Assembly (NCBI RefSeq): GCF_020026895.1
Contig: NZ_JAINZW010000001.1
Span: forward strand, 124,001-188,000
Reading direction: 5' to 3'
From: Novilysobacter selenitireducens
Lineage (GTDB): Bacteria > Pseudomonadota > Gammaproteobacteria > Xanthomonadales > Xanthomonadaceae
Length of the DNA: 64,000 nucleotides
Below, in pieces: positions 51,798 through 58,764 of this stretch. The position numbers were made by a program, and so were the translations under genes. Positions within the stretch are counted from its first letter, which is position 1. Each line of letters starts with the position of its first letter. The notes under the pieces were generated by a model. That model saw only the letters and a list, made by a program, of their open reading frames with translations, was not told where the DNA came from and did not search any database.

Positions 51798-53012
51798 ATG
51801 CTGGCAGTAGTCGGCGGTGCATACCGCGAGTGGTGCATGCGTCCCCTTTGGGACGAGGTGTTTGGTTCGGCCGGTCGTGCTGCCAGTGCGATTGCGCACC
51901 TAGGTGGCCAGGCGAGTCTCCACTGCTATTCGAGCCCGGAGACCAAAGACGCCCTGGAGGCACACGGCCGATTTGATGAGTTCGACATTGTCGGTACGCC
52001 CGCGCCCCAGGGTGTGGGCTTTTACTACACCCATGGGCTCAGCCGGCCGAGTATTCGGCGCCCGCGCGAAGACCTTCCGCCGCTGTCGGTGAAAGCCGAG
52101 AAAGTGCTGCGTTTTGGCATGCTCGAAAGCACGGCCGTGGTCACGGCCGACTACGCCGTTTTCGATCCGCAAAATGCCAAAGGGATTGAGTCTTTCCGCC
52201 ACAACGGTTCGACCGCCAACCATCTGGCCTTGGTCTTGAACCGGTACGAAGCCCGATCCTTGCTCGGCCAGGGCAGCGAGGACCTCGCTCCCGAGGACCT
52301 TGCCAGCCAGCTCGCCGCACGTGAGCTGGCGGAGGTCGTCATCATCAAGATGGGGCCCGAGGGCGCCATGGTGTGGCACGCCGGCACCACGCAAAGGGTG
52401 CCCGCCTACCAGACGCCGCGCGTGTGGAAGATCGGTTCGGGCGATCAGTTTGCAGCGAATTTCGCCTACGCCTGGATGGAGGAAGGCCGTGCACCGGTCG
52501 AGGCGGCTGACCGCGCGTCACGGGCGACTGCCTACTACTGCGAACACCGCGGGTTTCCCAGCCCGGCCGAGCTCGACGCCTATCGCCCGGAACCGGTGAT
52601 CGTGTCCGAGCGATTTGCCTCCGGTTACCGGCCGAACGTCTATCTGGCAGGCCCGTTCTTCACGCTTGGCCAGCTCTGGGTCGTCGACCAAGCGCGGCAG
52701 TGCTTGCGCGACATGGGGCTGGACGTGTTCTCGCCGTACCACGAGGTGGGCCCAGGGCCGGCCGAGGAAGTCGTGCCCGAGGACATCGACGGCATCCGCG
52801 CTTGCGACCTGATGCTGGCGATCGTGGATGGCGCGGACCCGGGCACCGTCTTTGAGGTCGGTTATGCCCGGATGGCGGGTAAGCCGGTGGTGGTCTACGT
52901 GGAGAACGAGTCGGCGGAGAACCTGAAAATGATGGTCGGCTCCGATTGCTTCATGTGCGACGACTTCGTCAGCGCAATCTACCGGACGGTGTGGGTGGCC
53001 GCGGAGCTATGA
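51798..53012 (+). CDS. PfkB kinase-nucleoside 2-deoxyribosyltransferase fusion
   Basis: A 404-residue two-domain protein. Residues about 1-260 are a PfkB/ribokinase-like domain: FGSAGRAASAIAHLGG near the start and VWKIGSGDQFAANFAYAWMEEG, whose GSGD holds the catalytic Asp. Residues about 270-404 are a nucleoside 2-deoxyribosyltransferase-like domain: NVYLAGPFFTLGQ, DIDGIRACDLMLAIVDG and DPGTVFEVGYARMAGKPVVVY, with the conserved Asp and Glu. Together they could phosphorylate a nucleoside and exchange or remove its base. Shine-Dalgarno GGAAGGGGAG before the ATG. Its stop overlaps the QueC-like gene's ATG (ATGA), so the two are translationally coupled. Confidence 0.85.
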   Translation: MLAVVGGAYREWCMRPLWDEVFGSAGRAASAIAHLGGQASLHCYSSPETKDALEAHGRFDEFDIVGTPAPQGVGFYYTHGLSRPSIRRPREDLPPLSVKAEKVLRFGMLESTAVVTADYAVFDPQNAKGIESFRHNGSTANHLALVLNRYEARSLLGQGSEDLAPEDLASQLAARELAEVVIIKMGPEGAMVWHAGTTQRVPAYQTPRVWKIGSGDQFAANFAYAWMEEGRAPVEAADRASRATAYYCEHRGFPSPAELDAYRPEPVIVSERFASGYRPNVYLAGPFFTLGQLWVVDQARQCLRDMGLDVFSPYHEVGPGPAEEVVPEDIDGIRACDLMLAIVDGADPGTVFEVGYARMAGKPVVVYVENESAENLKMMVGSDCFMCDDFVSAIYRTVWVAAEL

Positions 53013-53614
53013 AGACGGCGCTGCTGTTGTCCGGCGGGATGGATTCCATTGCCTTGGCGTGGCTCAAACGCCCGGACCTGGCCTTCACCGTCGACTATGG
53101 CCAACTTGCAGCGCCTGCTGAGATCGCGGCGTCCGCGGCGATCTGCCAGGCACTCGAGATTCCGCATACCGTCCTGCGCTTTGACGCTCGATCTCTGGGG
53201 TCGGGCGACATGGCCGGGGCGGCGCCCGACGCTCATGCACCCGCCAGTGATTGGTGGCCTTACCGCAACCAGCTGCTGGTGACCCTGGTTGCGATGAAGG
53301 CCGTGGCGTTGGGCGTGAAACGGATTTGGCTCGGCACGGTGGCGTCCGATGGAAGTCACAAGGACGGCACGTCGGAGTTCATCGAGCACACGAGCCGGCT
53401 CCTCGCCTACCAGGAGGGCGGGCTGGTTGTAGAAGCACCCGCCATCGCCATGCGAACGGCGGACCTCGTGCGTGCTTCCGGTATCCCGCGCTCGATGCTG
53501 GCCTGGGCCCATAGCTGCCACAAGGCCGACGTGCCCTGCTGCAACTGCCGCGGATGCAACAAGTACTACGAAGTGCTTCAGGAGCTCGATTCCAATGTGG
53601 AAGTCGCTGGGTAG
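53009..53614 (+). CDS. QueC-like ATP-dependent enzyme
   Basis: A 201-residue protein of the 7-cyano-7-deazaguanine synthase family. The PP-loop is LLLSGGMDSIALAW; WWPYRNQLLVTLVAMKAVALG and IWLGTVASDGSHKDGTSEFIE are the QueC core; SCHKADVPCCNCRGCNK carries the zinc-binding Cys group. In queuosine synthesis QueC turns 7-carboxy-7-deazaguanine into preQ0, but no queD, queE or folE is nearby. QueC-like proteins are ancillary in type IV CBASS and in QatABCD, where protein modification rather than tRNA is the suspected target. Context favours a defence-type role here. It overlaps the next gene by 20 bp. Confidence 0.88.
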   Translation: MKTALLLSGGMDSIALAWLKRPDLAFTVDYGQLAAPAEIAASAAICQALEIPHTVLRFDARSLGSGDMAGAAPDAHAPASDWWPYRNQLLVTLVAMKAVALGVKRIWLGTVASDGSHKDGTSEFIEHTSRLLAYQEGGLVVEAPAIAMRTADLVRASGIPRSMLAWAHSCHKADVPCCNCRGCNKYYEVLQELDSNVEVAG

Positions 53615-54266
53615 TCCAGTTCCGCGCGCCGTACCAGAACCCTACACGCCGCTGTCCTGGCCGATCAGCCAGTCCATAGCGTTGCCGTCGGCAGACGCTG
53701 TCGAGCTGCAACCGATGACGGCTGCCTTGCAGAACCGCCGCAGCGAGCGGGCGTTCGCTCGACTCCCGCCGGCTCAGCTGAGTGCATTGCTGTGGCACGT
53801 CGGGCGACGCCTGGAATTGGCACCATCGCCGCTGGGCTTTGCGATCGAGCGCCGTCCAACGCCATCGGCTGGTGCCATCCATCCGATCCACATGGTGCTA
53901 CAGCTGCCGGATGCACACGGGTGGGCGCGTTACAACCCGCATGACCATTGCCTGGATATGCTGACGGCGGTCGACACGCACCTGGACCCTTTGGCGCTGC
54001 ACTGCGAAGAGCTGGTGCCCAGAGGCCAAGGGCAGCTGATGCTGTTTGTCGCAGAGCCCGGGAAGACCGCAGCCAAGTACGAGGACGCCGAGAGCTTGGT
54101 GTGGCGCGATGCCGGCGTCCTGCAGGGCACACTGGCCTTGGTGGCCGCCTCGCTCGACCTGCACTTCTGCCTGCTCGGCGTTTCCGGCGATCCCTGGGTC
54201 GCTGCTCTAGCCGATCAGGGCCAGCTGCGGGGAGTCGGTGCGGCGATTCTTGGTGCGCGTCCGTGA
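53595..54266 (+). CDS. SagB-like nitroreductase-fold protein
   Basis: A 223-residue protein with the SagB-type dehydrogenase pattern: QNRRSERAFARLPPAQLSALLWHVGRR, then RRPTPSAGAIHPIHMVLQLP and RYNPHDHCLDML. SagB enzymes use FMN to oxidise azoline rings on peptides; relatives act on other substrates. An oxidation acting after the QueC-like step on a peptide or nucleobase is conceivable. Start is the ATG at 53595, inside the QueC-like gene. The 3' end overlaps by 60 bp the converging OGG-like gene, so the two transcripts are complementary at their ends. Confidence 0.78.
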   Translation: MWKSLGSPVPRAVPEPYTPLSWPISQSIALPSADAVELQPMTAALQNRRSERAFARLPPAQLSALLWHVGRRLELAPSPLGFAIERRPTPSAGAIHPIHMVLQLPDAHGWARYNPHDHCLDMLTAVDTHLDPLALHCEELVPRGQGQLMLFVAEPGKTAAKYEDAESLVWRDAGVLQGTLALVAASLDLHFCLLGVSGDPWVAALADQGQLRGVGAAILGARP

Positions 54267-55052
54267 TGGTGCATGCCGCTCTTTGAACCTCCCCTCGGGC
54301 AGCGCTTCAAGCACTCGGGCCACGGAGTTCGGAGAGGCCATCATTTCCCACCAGATCACCGCATCGAGCTCCGATGGACGGACCCCGAGCGCGTGGCTGA
54401 AGGACAGGAATTGCTGCTCGAGCGCAAGGTAGTCGCGTTCGACGGTCAGCTCTGCGTCCAGGAATTTCGCAAACACGCCGGCGCGAAGGATATGGATATC
54501 GAGGATAGCGACGTCGTCTGCATCGAGCCAGTTGCGGGCGACCCAGGACGCGGTCTTGTAGCCAACGCCAGGGATTCGGGTCAGCCAATCTCGCAGCGCT
54601 CGCCCCGAATCCGAGGGCGAGGGTTGCGAGGCCAGCCGCTCCAGCGCGGCGGCAAGGTAACGCGCTTTCTGCCCCGCGAAGCGATAACGGATGCTGCGGC
54701 CATCCACCTGCATGGGCTCAGATAACCACTCCCGCAGGATCTCCTCACCCGGGCTGCTGCCATCGAATGCACCTTTCGACTTCAGATGCTCAAAGGCCAA
54801 CAGCCCGACCTTGGCCGGAATGCCGTGGCCGCCCAGCAAACAGGCTCCCACTTCTTCACGCAGTGTTTGGCCAAGCCGGTACTTGATCTGGCGCGCTTCG
54901 ATGCGTCGCGCCATGACTTGGTAGGCCCAATAGGCGGGAGTCGGAAATGCTTCGACATGCCCCCACCGGACGCCAGGCAGCACCTCCGCCTCGGGGGGCG
55001 GAAGATCAACGCTGACGGCCATGGATTCGAGCGTCACGTAAGCGCGCTGCAC
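54207..55052 (-). CDS. OGG-like N-glycosylase/DNA lyase
   Basis: A 281-residue HhH-GPD protein. The helix-hairpin-helix reads WLTRIPGVGYKTASWVARN, whose Lys matches the Schiff-base Lys of OGG1, and VAILDIHILRAG supplies the catalytic Asp. It would excise a modified base from DNA, or from another substrate. The frame is open from 55229, but the GTG at 55052 follows a perfect AGGAGG at proper spacing, so I choose it. OGG-like proteins accompany QueC-like proteins in type IV CBASS, which supports a shared role although this gene is on the opposite strand. Confidence 0.85.
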   Translation of the reverse strand: MQRAYVTLESMAVSVDLPPPEAEVLPGVRWGHVEAFPTPAYWAYQVMARRIEARQIKYRLGQTLREEVGACLLGGHGIPAKVGLLAFEHLKSKGAFDGSSPGEEILREWLSEPMQVDGRSIRYRFAGQKARYLAAALERLASQPSPSDSGRALRDWLTRIPGVGYKTASWVARNWLDADDVAILDIHILRAGVFAKFLDAELTVERDYLALEQQFLSFSHALGVRPSELDAVIWWEMMASPNSVARVLEALPEGRFKERHAPSRTRTKNRRTDSPQLALIG

Positions 55053-55201
55053 AGACTCCTCCTGGAGCGAACTGCGGGAACCACCATCAGACCCAACGGC
55101 CCCAGAGCCCGATCCTTGAGCCGCTCTCTTACACCAACAACGGCAAGGCATTGGTGAGGGCCATCTAAAGATCGGTCGATCGCCTGTGGTCAGGATCGCA
55201 T

Positions 55202-55227
55202 TATGCCGTAAAGTATGCCGATATGCC
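55202..55227 (+). promoter_or_regulatory. TATGCC repeats, possible operator of the HTH gene
   Basis: Three TATGCC units in 26 bp around the start codon of the HTH gene: TATGCCG (55202-55208), TATGCCG (55214-55220) and ATATGCC (55221-55227). The 14-mer TATGCCGATATGCC at 55214-55227 recurs exactly at 55407-55420 within the gene. Autoregulation by the HTH protein is a guess. Confidence 0.4.
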
Positions 55228-55588
55228 AAATAAGCCGGCCACCGCCCATCCCCTGCTCCAACGCCTGCCCAAGGCGCTGGCAGCTAGCATGGCGGCCAAC
55301 GGGCATGGACAGAATGACGTAAGCGCGGCGACTGGGGTTCCGCAGCCGCAGGTCAGCCGCGCACTCAGGGGGCAGCGAAAGCGACTGACAGACGCAATGC
55401 TTCGGTTATGCCGATATGCCGATATCGATGTTAGTCCGACCGAAGGTCGCAACCACCAGCTCGACGAGCTCTCTGAGTTGCTTCAGCACGTCGTTGCCGG
55501 CGACCCCTTAGCCGCGCAGTGCATCAAGGGTGTCTTGTTGTGCCTTGCGCCGCTGACGAACGCCGGCCAGCGCAAGACCACTCCTTAG
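55223..55588 (+). CDS. XRE-like HTH regulator
   Basis: A 121-residue protein with a helix-turn-helix of Cro/XRE type: NGHGQNDVSAATGVPQPQVSRALRGQRKRLTDAMLRLCRYADIDV. The C-terminal 50 residues are a helical tail (DELSELLQHVVAGDPLAAQC). Likely a repressor for itself and perhaps for the SLATT-like gene 160 bp downstream, or for the divergent OGG-like gene whose start is 170 bp away. Start ATG lies inside the TATGCC repeat. Confidence 0.75.
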   Translation: MPNKPATAHPLLQRLPKALAASMAANGHGQNDVSAATGVPQPQVSRALRGQRKRLTDAMLRLCRYADIDVSPTEGRNHQLDELSELLQHVVAGDPLAAQCIKGVLLCLAPLTNAGQRKTTP

Positions 55589-55749
55589 GAGCCTTGAACG
55601 CCCAGCCATCCAAGCCAGGGGCGACCCTGCATTTGCATCTGGGCGAAATGGTCCCACCCAGTCTCGATCTGCGCGACAGGGGCGGGGCACCTTGTGTTCG
55701 ACACGGCTGACCATAGGCTGGCGATTAAGGAGCGCCCAACGGGAAAGGC

Positions 55750-56158
55750 TTGAACAAGGAACTGTTGCTTAAAGTCATTGCCGAGAGCGGCTACAACGTC
55801 GGCTACTCGGCAAAGAAGCACCTTGCCACCTTTGCCATTGTCGAGAAGGCGCCCGGCTGGATCAGCATCTTCAGCTTCGCGGTCGGCGTGTTCGCACTGG
55901 TGATCAAGCAGCCTCGACAACAAGGTGCTTGCGGCCTTCATGCTCGTCGTCGCTTATGCCCTCTTCTACTTCCCCTCGTATCATGACGCTCGCTCGAAGT
56001 ACGCGGACGTTGGCAGCCGCCTGACGACCCTCTTTACTTCACAGCGCTCGCTCTACTAGGAAGTTCGCAGCCGCAGCGAGGGCGAATCGCTTGAGGACCT
56101 GCAGGCTCGCTACCAGGCGATCCTGGCCGAATCTCTATTGGACATAACAGCTGGCTAG
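55750..56158 (+). pseudogene. Broken SLATT-like two-TM effector gene
   Basis: The first part, from TTG at 55750, reads NKELLLKVIAESGYNVGYSA, KKHLATFAIVEKAPGWISIF and SFAVGVFALV, which is the start of SLATT-domain proteins. After about 55908 the homology continues in another frame: NKVLAAFMLVVAYALFYFPS, YHDARSKYADVGSRLTTLFT and SQRSLY, then a TAG at 56057-56059, then EVRSRSEGESLEDLQARYQA to a stop at 56156. So one frameshift and one nonsense codon break the gene. SLATT proteins are thought to be membrane pores serving as effectors for nucleotide-signal defence systems. No CD-NTase gene is seen next to it. Confidence 0.75.
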
Positions 56159-56408
56159 GAAGGCGGCGGAGACGGGTCCGTATGGTCGGACGCGCGGCCG
56201 CGCACCGTGCGACTGCGCAGCCAGATCCAGTAGGTGTTAGGAGGCAGCCAGCCCCGAGGTCCCGTTTACGAAGCCGATACGGGCGTGACTGCTTGTAAAT
56301 GGAGCCGCGACGCCTGTAGCGGGGTGCGGGGTGGTCCGACCAATCGGCCCCTCGGCCGCGAGTCAGACCGATCCGGGGGGTACCCCGTGACGGGAACCCT
56401 GGAGCAGA

Positions 56409-56657
56409 TCACCTTCTGCGGCTAGTACGCGCGGCGGCCTCAGCTTCGCTGAGTAGAGACGAGGGGCGGACGTCCAATCCCTCGCAAAGCCTGACAAGCG
56501 TCATCAAGGTCAGATTTCGCCGGCCCCGCTCGACGGACCCATAGTAGGCTCGGTGCATCCCTATCGAATCCGCAAAGCCCTCTTGGCTTATTCCCCGGCC
56601 TTCACGATGGCGCCGAATGGCGGCACCTACCGCCACGAGGAGCTTTCCGTCATCCAT
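56409..56657 (-). CDS. XRE-family transcriptional regulator
   Basis: An 82-residue protein that is almost entirely a Cro/CI-type HTH: VGAAIRRHREGRGISQEGFADSIGMHRAYYGSVERGRRNLTLMTLVRLCEGLDVRPSSLL. Divergent from the small gene at 56735, with a perfect palindrome between them that is its probable operator. The start ATG at 56657 follows GGAGAA-like bases weakly. Confidence 0.85.
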   Translation of the reverse strand: MDDGKLLVAVGAAIRRHREGRGISQEGFADSIGMHRAYYGSVERGRRNLTLMTLVRLCEGLDVRPSSLLSEAEAAARTSRRR

Positions 56658-56675
56658 GGGGAGAACTTAGGACTT

Positions 56676-56719
56676 GCGCTACATTTAGCGCTACCATCAT
56701 AAAAGTAGGCTACTTTTAT
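56676..56719. promoter_or_regulatory. Operator region with 21-bp palindrome
   Basis: A perfect inverted repeat ATAAAAGTAG-G-CTACTTTTAT (56699-56719) lies directly before the GTG/ATG codons of the rightward gene. To its left are a palindrome TAGCGCTA (56686-56693) and two direct copies of GCGCTAC (56676-56682, 56688-56694). The region lies between the XRE gene and the divergent gene and is AT-rich, so a control site bound by the XRE protein is likely. Confidence 0.55.
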
Positions 56720-56734
56720 GTGCGGTACCTTTTT

Positions 56735-57058
56735 ATGGACTTGTTCTTGGTTGAACACCAGTCAGGGCTGACTCTCGAGCTAGTGATCGAGGAGCCCACG
56801 CGTTCTGCTCTTGTTCGGCAGTTCGAGCGCTTGGGGTCGCCAAAGGATCAAGAGGCCTTCGCAAAACGCGTCGCTCGACGTCTTAGCGAGGTCCTTCCAG
56901 AGTCGCTTGATTGGGATCTCAAGGAACCAACCCGAGCGCAACTCGCATTTGCCAAGTCTTTGGCCAATCGACTCAAGTGCTCCATTCCTGACGAAGCGCT
57001 TAGCTCCCGCGCCGCGATGCATGCTTTTCTGGAGTCACATGCGCGCTTGGTCAATTAG
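56735..57058 (+). CDS. Small hypothetical protein under XRE operator
   Basis: A 107-residue soluble protein, MDLFLVEHQSGLTLELVIEE onward, not assigned to a family. The C-terminal EPTRAQLAFAKSLANRLKCSIPDEALSSRAAMHAFLESH looks like a small helical motif (PTxxQ-x3-A-x2-IA) found at the ends of some DNA-related proteins. A GTG at 56720 directly after the palindrome is an alternative start. Codon use is less GC-rich than neighbours. Confidence 0.55.
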   Translation: MDLFLVEHQSGLTLELVIEEPTRSALVRQFERLGSPKDQEAFAKRVARRLSEVLPESLDWDLKEPTRAQLAFAKSLANRLKCSIPDEALSSRAAMHAFLESHARLVN

Positions 57059-57083
57059 CTCGCAGGCGCGTTAAACCCGCACA

Positions 57084-57632
57084 ATGCCGAAATACGAGGA
57101 CACCGTGCCCCCTCACGTCCGCACCTTGGTTGACGAACTCCGGGACAAGTTCTTCGCGCAGATGGAGTCACGGGACCACGAGGCCATGAACGTGGCCATT
57201 GCTTGGGCCAGCCAAGGCACAACCCGCCTCAATGGCCGCTTGCGGGTGGGGGACGAGTTGCAAGAGCGTCCCCGGCGGGACGTTCTGCCGCTGGCAGTGC
57301 GCCTGCGCGAGGACGGGGAGGCCTGGTATTCACCGGCGCTCGTCGGGGTGTTCCTGCGGCTGCGGCCCGAGCCGCTGGCGCAGCGGGCCGGGGTCGCCGT
57401 ACGCGAATTGGATGCGTGGCCGCCCGGACCGGAGCTTCAGGCGTATCTGGCGGCCGTGGTAGAGGTTCTGGTCAAGGCAGTCGACGCCCATGGCGGTGAC
57501 GAGCGCCGGGCGGCCGCGTGGTACCTGGAGTGCGCCGTGCCCGAGTTCGACGGCCGTACCGCCGATGCAATGGTGCAAGACGGCCGGCAGGGTGCGGTGG
57601 TCGACTACCTGGACGAACGCCGGGGCGCGTGA
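57084..57632 (+). CDS. Possible MbcA/ParS-like antitoxin-related protein
   Basis: A 182-residue protein without a clear HTH. The C-terminal stretch AWYLECAVPEFDGRTADAMVQDGRQGAVVDYLDER follows the pattern of the MbcA/ParS/Xre antitoxin C-terminal domain (W...P.fdG.tp..l...Gr...V..yl). No RES toxin is seen next to it. The following gene begins 4 bp after its stop, so the two form a two-gene unit. Toxin-antitoxin function is only a possibility. Confidence 0.5.
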   Translation: MPKYEDTVPPHVRTLVDELRDKFFAQMESRDHEAMNVAIAWASQGTTRLNGRLRVGDELQERPRRDVLPLAVRLREDGEAWYSPALVGVFLRLRPEPLAQRAGVAVRELDAWPPGPELQAYLAAVVEVLVKAVDAHGGDERRAAAWYLECAVPEFDGRTADAMVQDGRQGAVVDYLDERRGA

Positions 57633-57636
57633 CCGG

Positions 57637-58155
57637 ATGGCTGGAACACCCTCAAGCCCAACGGTGAAGGTCGTCCCCGATCAGCATCTCGTGGACGCGG
57701 TGGCGGATCTCTTCGTGCACCACGCCTTTGCGCGCGTGTGTATTTCGCGCTACGTGGCATGCCCGGACGATGAGCGGGCACAGGCCGTGTACGCGGCGGT
57801 CGAGCAGCGAGCGCGCGCCACCGGCGTCGTAACCGAACTGGTCGACCTGAGACCCGCGCCGGCGGAACGTCTCAATTCGGTGACCGAGCGCATCTGCGAA
57901 CGCCGTTGGGTCCGTGATGGAAAGCCGCCGACGTACGAACGCGTCTTCGTGCTGGACGGTTTCGACCTGTTCAACGAAGACGACAAGGCGACGTACCCCT
58001 TCAGGACTGAGATGCAGTGGGACGAGCACCACGGCTGGCTTTTCATGGGCCGGAACCTGCCGGCACTCCGGAACCTCTTCAACGACTATCGGTTGCCGCT
58101 GTACGGGGCCGCAACCAACATCACTCCTTCAGAATGGTGCCCAGAAGCACGTTGA
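57637..58155 (+). CDS. Hypothetical protein paired with the antitoxin-like gene
   Basis: A 172-residue soluble protein, family not recognised. VDAVADLFVHHAFARVCISRYVACPDDERAQAVYAAVEQRAR could be a Rossmann-like start, and YERVFVLDGFDLFNEDDKATYPFRTEMQWDEHHGWLFMGRNLPALRNLF suggests an alpha/beta domain with several acidic residues. ATG at 57637, 4 bp after the preceding stop. It ends about 150 bp before the stop of the convergent recombinase operon. Confidence 0.55.
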   Translation: MAGTPSSPTVKVVPDQHLVDAVADLFVHHAFARVCISRYVACPDDERAQAVYAAVEQRARATGVVTELVDLRPAPAERLNSVTERICERRWVRDGKPPTYERVFVLDGFDLFNEDDKATYPFRTEMQWDEHHGWLFMGRNLPALRNLFNDYRLPLYGAATNITPSEWCPEAR

Positions 58156-58302
58156 GCTCGTGGGCACAGGCCTGGTGCGTGTGCCGACCCCGTTGCATCA
58201 CCTCGTACGCCCTCCGGCTCCGCGAGTAGCTAGCTGACCCAGCCCAGCGTCTCACTCAATGGCTTGCAGCTATAGACGGCGCCACGCCTAACGCCCGCTC
58301 AG

Positions 58303-58764
58303 TCAACTTTTTGTATTGGACGCTTTTCTTTCCCTTGGAATCCGAACCAAGTTGTCCACCTCACCAACGCGCGACTTGTATTCCTGTAGCCGTCGATGAA
58401 GCTCAAGGAGGGACTCCTCGGCAATAACAAGGCGGGCCATGGCCCGGTCACGCTGTTGGGTCAGCTCTTCGATCCGAGACTTCAGCTCGCGGTTCTTGGC
58501 GCGAGCGCCCCTAATGAGGGAGGCACTCGAGGTGCGCTTGCGGGGCGCGTTCCCATTGTCTTCAATCCACTTTTGGATTGAGCGTATCAGGCGGGGATAG
58601 CGACTCTTGCGCAGGGCGCTTGGATCTCGGCCTGCCTCCTTGGCGACGTTGTTCTGACTGACTGGCGTACCAGATGGCAGCACGGATGGCTTGCCGAGCT
58701 TGAGGCGCTCAAAGGCGTCGCGGAAGGCCATCTCAGCTTCGCCAACAAAATCAGGCTGTGACAT
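58303..58764 (-). CDS. Small coiled-coil protein of the recombinase operon
   Basis: A 153-residue protein. Residues about 20-75 (PVSQNNVAKEAGRDPSALRK) look like a small DNA-binding fold; the rest is a long coiled coil (AKNRELKSRIEELTQQRDRA) with a basic tail. It overlaps the 670-residue recombinase gene upstream by 14 bp and is the last gene of the operon. Position and shape recall TnpC of Tn554 and the third proteins of other multi-recombinase modules. Likely an accessory factor in integration, not a nuclease. Confidence 0.65.
   Translation of the reverse strand: MSQPDFVGEAEMAFRDAFERLKLGKPSVLPSGTPVSQNNVAKEAGRDPSALRKSRYPRLIRSIQKWIEDNGNAPRKRTSSASLIRGARAKNRELKSRIEELTQQRDRAMARLVIAEESLLELHRRLQEYKSRVGEVDNLVRIPRERKASNTKS

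Noticed and set aside
53009-53614. Reading the QueC-like gene as part of queuosine synthesis
   Set aside because: No queD, queE, folE, tgt or queF in the window, and the neighbours are defence-like. Cannot be fully excluded without the rest of the genome.
49821-55052. Calling the set a type IV CBASS or QatABCD
   Set aside because: No CD-NTase or TGT for the first, no QatA ATPase or TatD-type QatD for the second. Only part of each signature is present.
54673-55157. Plus-strand frames opposite the OGG-like gene
   Set aside because: Antisense shadows; the minus strand has the HhH-GPD motif and a perfect Shine-Dalgarno.
56160-56408. Short frames between the SLATT remnant and the XRE gene
   Set aside because: No start signals, domains or repeats; treated as non-coding.
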